A stretch of 64,000 nt of DNA from Zhongshania aquimaris (lineage in GTDB: Bacteria; Pseudomonadota; Gammaproteobacteria; Pseudomonadales; Spongiibacteraceae): NCBI RefSeq assembly GCF_019312595.1, contig NZ_JAHWDQ010000003.1:186001-250000 (forward strand), read 5' to 3'. Below, piece by piece: positions 36,835 to 45,306 of the stretch. Numbering within the stretch: position 1 is the first letter of the stretch; every line of letters begins with the position of its first letter. The position numbers were made by a program, and so were the translations under genes. Under the pieces are notes generated by a model. It had not been told where the DNA came from. It did no database searches and was given only the letters and a program-made list of their open reading frames with translations.

Positions 36835-37789
36835 GACTCGCTGCCTGCAAAAACACATCGACCGGCTGGCCTGCATGCAAGCCACTTGCTGAGGGCAATC
36901 TAGCTTCAATAAGAAAAACCAGCTTTTGTCGCGACGCAACGCTGTAAATCACCGGCGGAGTGTATTCTGTTTGGCTGGCAACATAGGTAACTGTGGCACT
37001 CACTGGCTCAGCTACGCCGTCCTGCTTTATGCTCAACTGGACTCCCGCAGAAAAACGAGGTAACTCACTTTGCGGCACAAAAAAGCGTACTTTTAAGGCA
37101 TCGTTCGGAAGTAAGGCTAAGGCAGGTGAACCTGCCGATATTTGTTCACCTTTGCGAAAATAGACCTGTTCAACACGGCCAGCTCGAGGCGCAAGCACCG
37201 TCCGCTGTTCCAAACGCCACTGTGCGCGATCAACGTTTGCCTGGGTCGTTTTAAATGCTGCCAGTGCGGCCGACACAGCGTTTTCGCGGGATGCCAATTT
37301 CGCGAGTCGGATTTGGGCGTCAATATTATCGAGCCGCGCGTCGGCGGCATTAAACTCCGTAATCGCTTTATCTACCGTCGCCTGTGCAGTAAGCCCTTTT
37401 TTGCGCAGCGACTCTATACGACGCCTCTCCACATCGGCTAAGGATCTTGCAGCGACTGCCTCTTTACGCTGTGCATCTAAGCGATTAATTTCGTCAGGCC
37501 GGGCGCCGGTGGCTAAATCACGGTAGTGCGCCTCTGCCTGCGCAGCTCGCATTTTCACTTCATCTAAATCAAAGCGCTGCCGATCTTTATCAAGCTCGAA
37601 GAGTACTTGACCTGTTTCAACAACATCGCCCTGATTTACGCTGCTGGCAACTATCCAACCTGACTCTAGAGCGCTAATGTAAATATACTCAGCTTCGACA
37701 TAACCACTAATACCATCGAGTTGAGACGCTTCATCGCAGCCAAAAATGAACAATAGCGGGATTACACTCATATACTTTAGCCACGACAT
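36827..37789 (-). CDS. HlyD-type membrane fusion lipoprotein
   Basis: This periplasmic adaptor links the ABC exporter to the outer membrane. ATG at 37789 has AAGGA at good spacing and places a lipoprotein signal at the N-terminus (VIPLLFIFGC); the frame is open 15 codons further upstream. The 320-residue protein has the biotinyl-lipoyl half-motif (SGWIVASSVNQGDVVETGQV) and a long coiled-coil hairpin. The return half-motif (LAPRAGRVEQVYFRKGEQIS) follows. No outer-membrane channel gene is next to it, so a TolC homologue elsewhere is presumably used. Confidence 0.9.
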   Translation of the reverse strand: MSWLKYMSVIPLLFIFGCDEASQLDGISGYVEAEYIYISALESGWIVASSVNQGDVVETGQVLFELDKDRQRFDLDEVKMRAAQAEAHYRDLATGARPDEINRLDAQRKEAVAARSLADVERRRIESLRKKGLTAQATVDKAITEFNAADARLDNIDAQIRLAKLASRENAVSAALAAFKTTQANVDRAQWRLEQRTVLAPRAGRVEQVYFRKGEQISAGSPALALLPNDALKVRFFVPQSELPRFSAGVQLSIKQDGVAEPVSATVTYVASQTEYTPPVIYSVASRQKLVFLIEARLPSASGLHAGQPVDVFLQAASHD

Positions 37790-37919
37790 ACCTATTTCCT
37801 TATTCAAACGCCAGGATTCAAGCATCGACTTCACATATTATAAAAACGTTAAACGCGATTGGAATTGACGCAGAGCTTTGTTCCCGTTTTATTATTTTGT
37901 TTCTACGAGCAAATAAGTA

Positions 37920-37959
37920 AAACTTACATTAAATCACTAATAAAGAATAATGTAAGTTT
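37920..37959. repeat. 12-bp inverted repeat
   Basis: Perfect arms AAACTTACATTA and TAATGTAAGTTT are separated by 16 nt, about 130 bp upstream of the HlyD start and just before the terminator of the repeat-protein gene. It could be an operator for the export operon or an extra hairpin. The sequence does not say which. Confidence 0.5.
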
Positions 37960-37970
37960 GGCAAAACTAA

Positions 37971-38002
37971 AAAGGGCCAGACCGTTGCCGGTCTGGCCCT
38001 TT
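37971..38002 (-). terminator. Strong intrinsic terminator after the repeat-protein gene
   Basis: A 14-bp perfect stem (AAAGGGCCAGACCG/CGGTCTGGCCCTTT) with a TTGC loop lies 39 bp after the stop of the minus-strand gene. On that strand it is followed by TTAGTTTT. It may work in both directions. Confidence 0.85.
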
Positions 38003-38040
38003 AAGCTATCTGAGATTGTGGGGAAAACCCACACCTTCAT

Positions 38041-39447
38041 TTAGATAGGTAGTGGCAGTGCATCAAGACCTGGGATTGGAAGTGCATCCAAACCTGGCAG
38101 TGCATCAAGACCTGGGATTGGAAGCGCATCCAAGCCTGGCAAGCCACCGGCACCGCCGCCAGCACCTGGGATTGGCAGCGCGTCTAGGCCAGGAATTGGC
38201 AGAGCGTCAAGACCTGGAAGTCCGCCGTCAGCCAGCGCCATCAAGTTTTCCTGCAAATGGCCAGCTAACACCTCGAACTGACCAGGAATCAACATCGCAG
38301 CAGCCTGAATCGCATCTTGATCAGCAGTTGGCAACAGATCGATAACATCGGTCAACTTATCAGTTACACCGTCAAAGCCGCCAAGATCATCCAGCGCGGT
38401 ATCCACTGCGAAGGTCAGTTGACCTAGCTTCTCTGCACCAGCCGCCAAATCAAATGGAAGTGCATCTAAACCAGGAACACCAGCCGCACCGCCGCCAGCA
38501 CCAGGAATTGGCAGAGCATCTAAACCGGGGATTGGCAATGCGTCTAAGCCTGGAAGCCCACCAGCAGCAAGCATATCAAGACCTGGGATTGGCAGTGCGT
38601 CTAAACCTGGAATCGGTAAGCCGCCAAAGCTTGGAATTCCACCGTCAGCGCCGCCGGGAATTGGCAAACCGCCCAATATATCTAGACCAGGCAATGCGTC
38701 CAAGCCAGGGATAGGAGCGCCGCCACCGAGTGCGGTCAGGTTAGAAGTCAAATGGTCGACAGTAGCACGAAGCTGATCACCAACAAAGAATGACCCTGCA
38801 TTGATTGTGTCGATATCAGCAGTCGAAAACGCGACAACTAAATCGGTTACTTTGTCAGTAACTCCGTTCGCACCAACAACATCATTCAATGCCGTGTCGA
38901 CTGTGAGTGTTAATTGGCTTAATTGTTCTACACCCGGAGCACCACCGCCGCCGCCACTTAAGCCTGGAATCGGCAGAGCATCAAGACCTGGAATTGGCAA
39001 TGCATCTAGACCGGGAACTCCGCCGCCTGCGCCGCCGCCACCTAAGCCAGGAATTGGCAGTGCGTCAAGGCCGGGGATTGGCAATGCGTCTAAACCAGGT
39101 AATCCACCGCCAGCCAAGGAATCCAAACCAGGAATCGGCAATGCGTCTAGACCGGGCAGTCCGCCCGCGCCGCCGCCACCGGCACCTGGAATTGGCAGAG
39201 CGTCAAGACCGGGGATTGGCAATGCATCCAAACCTGGCAGTGAATCCAAGCCAGGAATACCACCACCAGACAGCGCGCCAAGTTGGTTATCAATCTCAAC
39301 GAACTGAATAACGACTGCGTCTAAAGGGGTACCCGCCACCGCACCGGCAAGCGGAGAGATAACGACCGCAAATGGACCCGCTTGCACCGCACCTGCGGTG
39401 GCCATCAGCGAAGCCATAAGGGTCTTCTTAAAAGGTGAGTTCATCAT
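38041..39447 (-). CDS. Exported PGLDALPI-repeat protein, unknown function
   Basis: I do not recognise this 468-residue protein. It has a signal peptide (KKTLMASLMATAGAVQA). From residue 64 on it is dominated by an octapeptide with consensus PGLDALPI; about 22 PGLD copies occur in three blocks (roughly 64-172, 244-333 and 410-468), separated by Gly-rich linkers such as GAGGGGAGG. Two homologous modules of about 70 residues interrupt the blocks, at 173-241 and 338-407. Both share QLT-VDTAL, GVTDK-TD, and a final helix ending in L-AL. It has no Cys, no membrane span and no sorting signal I can name. Base usage is skewed by the repeats. It is likely surface or matrix material. Confidence 0.85.
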   Translation of the reverse strand: MMNSPFKKTLMASLMATAGAVQAGPFAVVISPLAGAVAGTPLDAVVIQFVEIDNQLGALSGGGIPGLDSLPGLDALPIPGLDALPIPGAGGGGAGGLPGLDALPIPGLDSLAGGGLPGLDALPIPGLDALPIPGLGGGGAGGGVPGLDALPIPGLDALPIPGLSGGGGGAPGVEQLSQLTLTVDTALNDVVGANGVTDKVTDLVVAFSTADIDTINAGSFFVGDQLRATVDHLTSNLTALGGGAPIPGLDALPGLDILGGLPIPGGADGGIPSFGGLPIPGLDALPIPGLDMLAAGGLPGLDALPIPGLDALPIPGAGGGAAGVPGLDALPFDLAAGAEKLGQLTFAVDTALDDLGGFDGVTDKLTDVIDLLPTADQDAIQAAAMLIPGQFEVLAGHLQENLMALADGGLPGLDALPIPGLDALPIPGAGGGAGGLPGLDALPIPGLDALPGLDALPIPGLDALPLPI

Positions 39448-40005
39448 ATATGCGCGCTCTTGTAGAATGTTTTTATCATTTAGCGTCTTAAACTTTAATT
39501 AACTGACGCTTATCCTGAGCTGCGATGGTACGGGTTTATACCTATACAAAAGCGTGCCGCAGTTCACACTTTTTGACTTCCCCTGAATGCAGTGACCACA
39601 TTGAGGGCAAACATTGCACCATTCACTAGCAAAATAGATTCAGATTGTCTTGTCACGACACCAACATAACCAGCTATATCCCAGCAAATATAAGCGAATA
39701 GTCCCCCGCTATCGGTATGTAAAAAATGTCGCTCGCTCTGCCCTGCAGCCATTTGCCCATAGCATCAGCGCAATGAGAGCTCCCTGCCTAATAATAGATC
39801 GCTCTGCCGTACAAATGGCAAGTATCTTCAAGTATGCCGTGCAATAGAAGACACTATGGCCGCTAACCGAGAGATGTAGTTGAGTGATGCCGCAATGCAT
39901 TTCCGGCCGAAGCAAAGTCCAAATAACAAGTGAGATGTGCTTAAATAACTTATAAACAAGCTAACTAAAAACAGAAATCTCCAGTCCCAATGACGAGCTT
40001 TAGCT
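39448..40005. other. Intergenic region between the repeat protein and epoxide hydrolase genes
   Basis: This 558-bp stretch must contain the promoters of two divergent genes, but I could not pick out a confident promoter, operator or small gene in it. Short open frames are present on both strands without ribosome sites or family resemblance. Confidence 0.5.
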
Positions 40006-41145
40006 ATGGATCGAGCCATTAAACCATTTCGAGTTGACATTCCTCAGTCACAACTAGACGACCTAAAGGCCAGACTTGCCAACACCCGCTGGCCCGACGC
40101 TGAGACCGTCGATGATTGGAGCCAAGGAGCACCGTTAAGCGCAGTAAAATCGCTATGCCAATACTGGCAGCACAGCTATGACTGGCGCCGATGTGAGCAG
40201 GAATTAAATGCCCACCCCCAGTTCACCACCGAAATAGACGGATTAGACATACACTTCTTGCATATTCGCTCGCCCCACGACAATGCTCTGCCCATGCTCA
40301 TGACCCACGGTTGGCCCGGTTCCGTACTCGAGTTTATGCGGGTGATTGGCCCACTGACAAACCCCACTGCCCACGGCGGCAGTGCCAAAGATGCGTTTCA
40401 CTTGGTGATTCCCTCCCTACCGGGCTACGGGTTCTCTGGTAAACCCAGCGCGACAGGCTGGGGACTAGAACGCATTGCACAGGCGTGGATCACGCTTATG
40501 GCTCGCTTGGGTTACTCCAAATATGTTGCCCAAGGCGGAGACTGGGGATCCGGTGTCACCACCGCTATCGCTCGTATAGAACCACCTGAATGCCTAGCAA
40601 TCCATATCAATATGGCATTAGCACAGCCAACCGCCGATGATATGGCTTCGCTGACAGAGCGCGACAAAAATGCATTGGCGGATGTTAAGCATTATTTCGA
40701 CAATGACTCCGGCTACGCAATGATTCAAAAATCTCGGCCGCAATCATTAGGCTATGGTCTAGCGGACTCTCCCGTCGCACAAGCAGCGTGGATATATGAG
40801 AAATTTCATGGCTGGACAGACAACAAAGGCCGGCCTGAGGATGCACTTTCCAGAGATCAAATGCTCGACGACATCAGTATCTACTGGCTCACAAACAGTG
40901 GCGCGTCGTCTGCCAGACTCTACTGGGAAAGCTTCCACAGTCTACTTGCAGAACCCATCACCATGCCTTGTGGTGTTTCAATATTTCCGAAGGAATTATT
41001 CAGACCTGCACGCCAGTGGGTTGAGCGACTTTATCAAAACTTGATTCACTGGAACAATGTTGAAAAAGGCGGCCATTTCGCCGCTTTTGAGCAAGCAGAA
41101 ATTTTTGTAAATGAGGTGCGCGCTTGTTTTGCGAAAATTCGATAG
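40006..41145 (+). CDS. Epoxide hydrolase (EHN domain, alpha/beta fold)
   Basis: The enzyme hydrolyses epoxides to diols. The 379-residue protein has the N-terminal epoxide-hydrolase domain (IKPFRVDIPQSQLDDLKARL and NTRWPDAE). The oxyanion-hole motif HGWPGS is at 101-106, the nucleophile Asp179 in GGDWGS, and the catalytic His357 in GGHFAAFEQ. This matches microsomal-type bacterial epoxide hydrolases. It has no signal peptide. It may serve in degradation of hydrophobic compounds together with the neighbouring lipase, which is inference. Confidence 0.93.
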   Translation: MDRAIKPFRVDIPQSQLDDLKARLANTRWPDAETVDDWSQGAPLSAVKSLCQYWQHSYDWRRCEQELNAHPQFTTEIDGLDIHFLHIRSPHDNALPMLMTHGWPGSVLEFMRVIGPLTNPTAHGGSAKDAFHLVIPSLPGYGFSGKPSATGWGLERIAQAWITLMARLGYSKYVAQGGDWGSGVTTAIARIEPPECLAIHINMALAQPTADDMASLTERDKNALADVKHYFDNDSGYAMIQKSRPQSLGYGLADSPVAQAAWIYEKFHGWTDNKGRPEDALSRDQMLDDISIYWLTNSGASSARLYWESFHSLLAEPITMPCGVSIFPKELFRPARQWVERLYQNLIHWNNVEKGGHFAAFEQAEIFVNEVRACFAKIR

Positions 41146-41157
41146 TGACGATCAATC

Positions 41158-41173
41158 GGGCTCCTAAGAGCCC
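41158..41173. terminator. Terminator between convergent genes
   Basis: The stem GGGCTC-CTAA-GAGCCC is followed by TATTAGCCTTTT and then a second short hairpin (GCCTT/AAGGC). It lies between the epoxide hydrolase and the convergent lipase gene and could serve both. Confidence 0.55.
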
Positions 41174-41200
41174 TATTAGCCTTTTAAATAAGGCAAACGC

Positions 41201-42136
41201 CTACCAATGTTTGGCAATAAACTCGCACAATTTGTTTAGTGCAACTTTGCTTTCAGGCAAAATCGACATCAGCTGCATGTCATGACATTGCCCAGGCCAA
41301 ATATCAATTTCTACTGTAACCCCTGCTTCCCGCGCTTTTTCGGCGCCCACAATCGCCACATCTCTCAGCAACTCGGTCTCGCTCGCAGTGAAGTACATCG
41401 GCGGGTAGCCACTAAAAGACGCAAGTAAGGGCGACACAGCAGGGTCAGTGGTATTGTGTCCGTCTAGATATAAACTCCGAAAAAACAAAAACGAACTTAA
41501 ACGGAACATGGGATCTCGACCCTCATTTTGAAAAAGGGACGCCCCCGACAAAGTCCAATCCCCAGCGGGTGAAAATAGACTCGCCGACGTCGGCATGGGT
41601 AAATTTTCTTCCCTTATTTTGGCAAGAATCGATAATACCAGCCCGCCACCTGCTGAATCACCCAACAAAGCGATATGATCGGCTGCCACTCCCTTATCTA
41701 GCAGCATTTTGTAACTCTCGAAACAATCTTCTATGGCCGCTGGATGCGGGTGCTCAGGAGCCAAACGATAGTCTGGCAGCACACCGATGGCACCAAGGTT
41801 GTTACAGATACCTGCCAGCATCGACCGATAAGTATTTGGCGAACGCAAGCAGTAAGCGCCACCATGAAATAACAAAACGTGTTTTGCCTTGATAGGATCA
41901 TCGCTAAAATCGATAGTTTGTAAAACATCTGTCTGGCAGTGAGATAAATCTACCTGACTGATACGGCAAAGCCTCTCCGCATTTCCCACAAGACGTTCGT
42001 CAAGCTTTGCAAAACGTCGCCGAAGTGCCATCAGTTGTCCGTGGTTTCTTATAGGACGCCGGATTAGCCTCAGTACAAAATTCAGGAGCCGGCTGCGAAT
42101 ACTTTGCTTCATCAATACGTCCTTATAAGCGTCCAT
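41201..42136 (-). CDS. Alpha/beta hydrolase of the hormone-sensitive lipase family
   Basis: This 311-residue esterase/lipase has the HSL motif HGGAY at 91-95, DYRLAPEHP at 122-130 and the nucleophile elbow GDSAGGG with Ser161. The catalytic Asp is probably in SETELLRD and the His in GQCHDMQ near the C-terminus. An N-terminal basic stretch (residues 10-45) resembles that of membrane-associated members. It lies 41 bp after a TetR gene on the same strand and is probably regulated by it. Confidence 0.92.
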   Translation of the reverse strand: MDAYKDVLMKQSIRSRLLNFVLRLIRRPIRNHGQLMALRRRFAKLDERLVGNAERLCRISQVDLSHCQTDVLQTIDFSDDPIKAKHVLLFHGGAYCLRSPNTYRSMLAGICNNLGAIGVLPDYRLAPEHPHPAAIEDCFESYKMLLDKGVAADHIALLGDSAGGGLVLSILAKIREENLPMPTSASLFSPAGDWTLSGASLFQNEGRDPMFRLSSFLFFRSLYLDGHNTTDPAVSPLLASFSGYPPMYFTASETELLRDVAIVGAEKAREAGVTVEIDIWPGQCHDMQLMSILPESKVALNKLCEFIAKHW

Positions 42137-42177
42137 TAAAAAATCAATTTATTACAGGAATTACCTCAAGCGAAAAT

Positions 42178-42810
42178 TCAAGGTGCTATGTATTCAGCGA
42201 CAAATGAATTAATCGTTTTTTGAGCAGTTTTTGACGTCGCTCCGCAAAAGCGCATATGAGCGATGGTATGCGCCATGCCCAAGATAATACGCGCTGCGTC
42301 TGAGGCTTGCAGGCTAGGTTTGATGGAATTATCAGCGCGTCCTTCCAGAAGTAGCTTGCGCAATGCAACTATCGTGGCAGTGTAAAACTCTTTGTATAGC
42401 TCCCAAATAGGTCCCTTGGTGGAGCCGCTCCACTCGAGCCAAATTGTTACATAATTCCTATCCGTATCGACCGACTTGGCAAATGAAGACAGCATGTCTT
42501 CAACACGCAGATGCACGGGGGCCTCCACATCTGTGCGGACTATAACAAAGCCCTCTAGTAAAAAGCGGCGCACTTCTTTAATCACTTCCGACTGAAGATC
42601 GTCAATAGTAGGAAAATAGTGGAATACGGTAGGACTAGCAACGCCGGCAAGTTTGGCGATATCGGCATGAGTTGCTTTTTCAATACCCTGCTTAGCAAAC
42701 ACGTCGACCGCACACATCAAGATTTGTTGACGCCGCGCCTCTGGCGACATGCGTTTTGCCCGTGTTTTGACCAAAGTATTGTCCTCCGCTGATTTTATTT
42801 TCCTTGCCAC
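42178..42810 (-). CDS. TetR family transcriptional regulator
   Basis: A 210-residue TetR-type repressor. The DNA-binding domain is clear: RRQQILMCAVDVFAKQGIEK, ATHADIAKLAGVASPTVFHY and FPTIDDL. The ligand-binding part is variable. It precedes the lipase gene on the same strand (41-bp gap). The likely operator is the short dyad at 42923-42936. Confidence 0.93.
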   Translation of the reverse strand: MARKIKSAEDNTLVKTRAKRMSPEARRQQILMCAVDVFAKQGIEKATHADIAKLAGVASPTVFHYFPTIDDLQSEVIKEVRRFLLEGFVIVRTDVEAPVHLRVEDMLSSFAKSVDTDRNYVTIWLEWSGSTKGPIWELYKEFYTATIVALRKLLLEGRADNSIKPSLQASDAARIILGMAHTIAHMRFCGATSKTAQKTINSFVAEYIAP

Positions 42811-42922
42811 ACCCTCACCTCTTTATATTCCGCTGGACGATGCCGGCAACAAGATCTTACAAAGGCATCACCCGTGAAAATAACTATGACATCCAACATC
42901 GACAGTGTCTGATTTTATAGCA

Positions 42923-42936
42923 TAAACAAGCGTTTA
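42923..42936. promoter_or_regulatory. Candidate operator of the lipase-linked TetR
   Basis: TAAAC-AAGC-GTTTA, a short dyad 113 bp upstream of the TetR start, resembles the AAAC-N4-GTTT type sites bound by PsrA-like TetR proteins. The arms are short, so chance is possible. Confidence 0.35.
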
Positions 42937-43192
42937 CACATTCACTAATTACCCTGCCCAGCAACGTCGATACAAACAAGCCGCAATAATAGCGCATTTT
43001 TATGCCTGCGCCCCACATTGTTAACAGTGCAATAATTGAGACAGCCGGAATGATGTTTTCTGAGAAATGTTAGAATCTGGCGGTTAGCATCAAATGAACA
43101 CCTCGAATATTAGGAGCTTGGATGTGAGTGCTGAATTTGGGGTACTGTCGCCTTGTAGTGCGATGTTTACGTAATGGAGGGAACGGGATGCG

Positions 43193-43330
43193 CTAGGCTT
43201 CTAAATTAAAACGATTGAACGCGTCGGCGACCTGCTTGCCGAGATATACCATCAAAACGCAAATACTCAAGATCAAACACAAAAGAAGTATTCGCCATAA
43301 AAAATCAAATATGATGGCTTTGGAATTCAA
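43193..43330 (-). CDS. Possible small single-span membrane protein (TTG start)
   Basis: From a TTG codon the frame encodes 45 residues with one strongly hydrophobic segment (FLWRILLLCLILSICVLMVY) followed by a polar tail GKQVADAFNRFNLEA. A TGA lies three codons before the TTG, so no longer version exists. There is no good Shine-Dalgarno sequence and no ATG. It could be a true small membrane protein or a decayed gene end. The call is tentative. Confidence 0.3.
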   Translation of the reverse strand: MNSKAIIFDFLWRILLLCLILSICVLMVYLGKQVADAFNRFNLEA

Positions 43331-43391
43331 CGATAATCAAATTTACCGCGAGCATCTATGCTACATTCCCCGCCTAGACGATTAGTTTTTA

Positions 43392-43413
43392 AATTGCGCT
43401 TTCAAGCGCAATT
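43392..43413. repeat. 22-bp palindrome
   Basis: AATTGCGC-TTTCAA-GCGCAATT is a perfect 8-bp inverted repeat; two more bases pair across the loop. It lies about 170 bp downstream of the TpsB-like gene. It lacks a T-run on the minus strand, so it is an uncertain terminator and may instead be a binding site. Confidence 0.5.
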
Positions 43414-43585
43414 CACCTACTCCCTACCAGTGGTTGGACAGCCATAAGCAAGCCTCAATTAATATGCGGATAGTAAGTATGGGAAAAGTATCCCATCAAA
43501 ATCCCATGACCGCAGATACCAGAGAGACACGTAAAAAGCGGTTTACGAAAGCAGCTCTAAACACGGACTGATTAAAAAATCAGAT

Positions 43586-45271
43586 TTAGAAAGTGAGGGA
43601 TAGACGCCAGTAAAAATCAACTTCAAGCTGCGACAAGGAATCCTCATCCAAATTGTCATCATAAACCGGCTTGGCAGCGACTATTTCAGTGACAAAATAT
43701 TTACCTAGCTCAGCCTTTACACTAAGTCCAGCATCGGCAATTGCGCGCGTATTGCCGGCCTCACCAGCGGCATTTTCGAACCATGCTTGGCCATGCTCCA
43801 CATAGACTGCCGGCGTAACGGTCATGCCAAATAATGGCAAGCCATTACTTTCAAAGGCTAACTTAGTATAACTACCTGAATCACCTACCAATACACCGGG
43901 CAAATACGCGTTTAGCCCCGCCGCGCCCCCCAAGAAAAACTGTTGCTGCAGGGGCAGTTGCTCGTCATTCGAGAATTGCGCGATGACGTCTGCCTTCAGT
44001 GTGACCCAATCACTCACCGCCATTTTGAGGCCGAAGCGAGGTTTAAACAACAAATACTCACCGGTCCGACGGCCAGTAGCGACCACACCTTCACGGGTAT
44101 CTGTGCTTAGCGTTCCAGCATCTGACTCTAAGCCAGCCTCGACGAAACCCTGAGCGGTGATTTGACTGCCCACGCCAAACAGACGAATTAACTGATTATA
44201 TTTTAGGCCAAGTTCCAGGCTTGTTTGGGGCTCATCAAGTACGTTGCCGAACCCCTCTATATCAATCACGCTATCTACTTTTTCCAAACGCTGAGAGACC
44301 GTGAAACGATGCAGCGCATCACTACTGACCACCTGTTCACCGGTAAGAGCAATCGTCGTTGCCTCAGCAACCAAACGCAACCCGACCTGCTCAGTTGTCC
44401 CTCCGCCAATACTTAAGCCCAAACCACCTGTCAACTCGCAAACCAAGGGAATCGTGCACAACAGACTATCGATAGCGCTCGGGCCAGCTACTAAGCCATC
44501 AGCATCACGTTCGTATTCTATATAGCGCGCCTCAATACCATATAGGCCAAAGCTACTGGGATAATTTAGCTTAAATGTATAGCCGTTATAGTATTGACCA
44601 CCGCTCACTTCACCGAACTCCGTCAGTGCACGGTCATAGGAAAGCGAGGCTTCCACGCCACTCTCAAAATCGTGTTTTAAGCCTGCATTGGCAAAGTAAC
44701 GGCCCAAGAACCGATTACCGAAATTATTGGCGCTTAGACTTAGATCCGTACTATCGTGGTCTTCTTTTTTTGCTTCTGTTAGCACGATAGTAAATGCAGT
44801 TGGATCCTCTGAAAGCTGGTAGGTAACCGCGTAGTTTAAACCGGCACGATCACTTTTTAGATTGGCTAAGACCCGCTTGGTATCAAATTCAGTGCGTGTT
44901 AAATCCTGATCACCTATTAATCCCGAAAAATAGGGAGATATACTTTCTGGCGCCTTTATTGCCGATAAATGACCATTTATAACGTGGGCATAAATAACGT
45001 TATCGCGATGCGCAAAATACACCGTAACCAGTAAATGGCCCAACTGGTAATAGGCTTGATTTAAGGCATTAACGGCCTGTGCAGGCGTTTTAGCCACGCC
45101 CATAATCAAGTCAATTTGTTCACGAGTGAGGTAGCGATTTCCAGAAATTCGCAGATCGTAGCCGCCAACTTTCACATCAATAATTGAATCCGATTGCGCC
45201 GCAGCGTATTGCTCAATACGCTCTGCGGTTGACGCCTGCGGCGGGATTACGGGTGGTAAATCGATAGCCAT
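43586..45271 (-). CDS. Divergent TpsB/ShlB-type outer-membrane transporter without signal peptide
   Basis: The protein has the layout of two-partner-secretion transporters. An N-terminal proline-rich linker (LPPVIPPQAS) is followed by a POTRA_2-like domain (about 31-104, GYDLRISGNRYLTREQI) and a second POTRA-like part to about 168. A beta-barrel ending in Phe561 completes it. The loop-6 region reads FFLGGAAGLNAYLPG at 446-460, where most members have V/I-R-G-Y/F; the conserved Arg is Asn here. No signal peptide precedes the domain: a TAG lies seven codons before the ATG, and the ATG has GGAG at correct spacing. It follows an OmpA-like gene by 35 bp. No TpsA gene with a secretion domain is adjacent. 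Confidence 0.8.
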   Translation of the reverse strand: MAIDLPPVIPPQASTAERIEQYAAAQSDSIIDVKVGGYDLRISGNRYLTREQIDLIMGVAKTPAQAVNALNQAYYQLGHLLVTVYFAHRDNVIYAHVINGHLSAIKAPESISPYFSGLIGDQDLTRTEFDTKRVLANLKSDRAGLNYAVTYQLSEDPTAFTIVLTEAKKEDHDSTDLSLSANNFGNRFLGRYFANAGLKHDFESGVEASLSYDRALTEFGEVSGGQYYNGYTFKLNYPSSFGLYGIEARYIEYERDADGLVAGPSAIDSLLCTIPLVCELTGGLGLSIGGGTTEQVGLRLVAEATTIALTGEQVVSSDALHRFTVSQRLEKVDSVIDIEGFGNVLDEPQTSLELGLKYNQLIRLFGVGSQITAQGFVEAGLESDAGTLSTDTREGVVATGRRTGEYLLFKPRFGLKMAVSDWVTLKADVIAQFSNDEQLPLQQQFFLGGAAGLNAYLPGVLVGDSGSYTKLAFESNGLPLFGMTVTPAVYVEHGQAWFENAAGEAGNTRAIADAGLSVKAELGKYFVTEIVAAKPVYDDNLDEDSLSQLEVDFYWRLSLTF

Positions 45272-45306
45272 GCTTACTCCAAATTTCTATTATCTTGGCT
45301 CGAGAT

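Larger units (their letters stand above)
42811..43585. other. Long intergenic region (775 bp)
   Basis: This region contains the TetR dyad, a 14-base sequence shared with another intergenic region (43035-43048), a possible 45-codon membrane peptide on the minus strand (43193-43330) and a 22-bp palindrome (43392-43413). The gap downstream of the TpsB-like gene has only a weak hairpin at 43567-43582. No larger gene is supported. Confidence 0.5.

Noticed and set aside
38041-39300. Regularly repeated short DNA units that could suggest a CRISPR array or minisatellite.
   Set aside because: The units stay in frame, vary mainly at third codon positions and encode PGLDALPI. There are no unique spacers of constant length.
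38052-39311. Long open frames on the plus strand opposite the repeat protein, some rich in His, Arg and Gln, others in Pro and Gly.
   Set aside because: They are complements of the octapeptide repeats: the repeat keeps several frames free of stops. They have no ribosome sites or sensible start regions.
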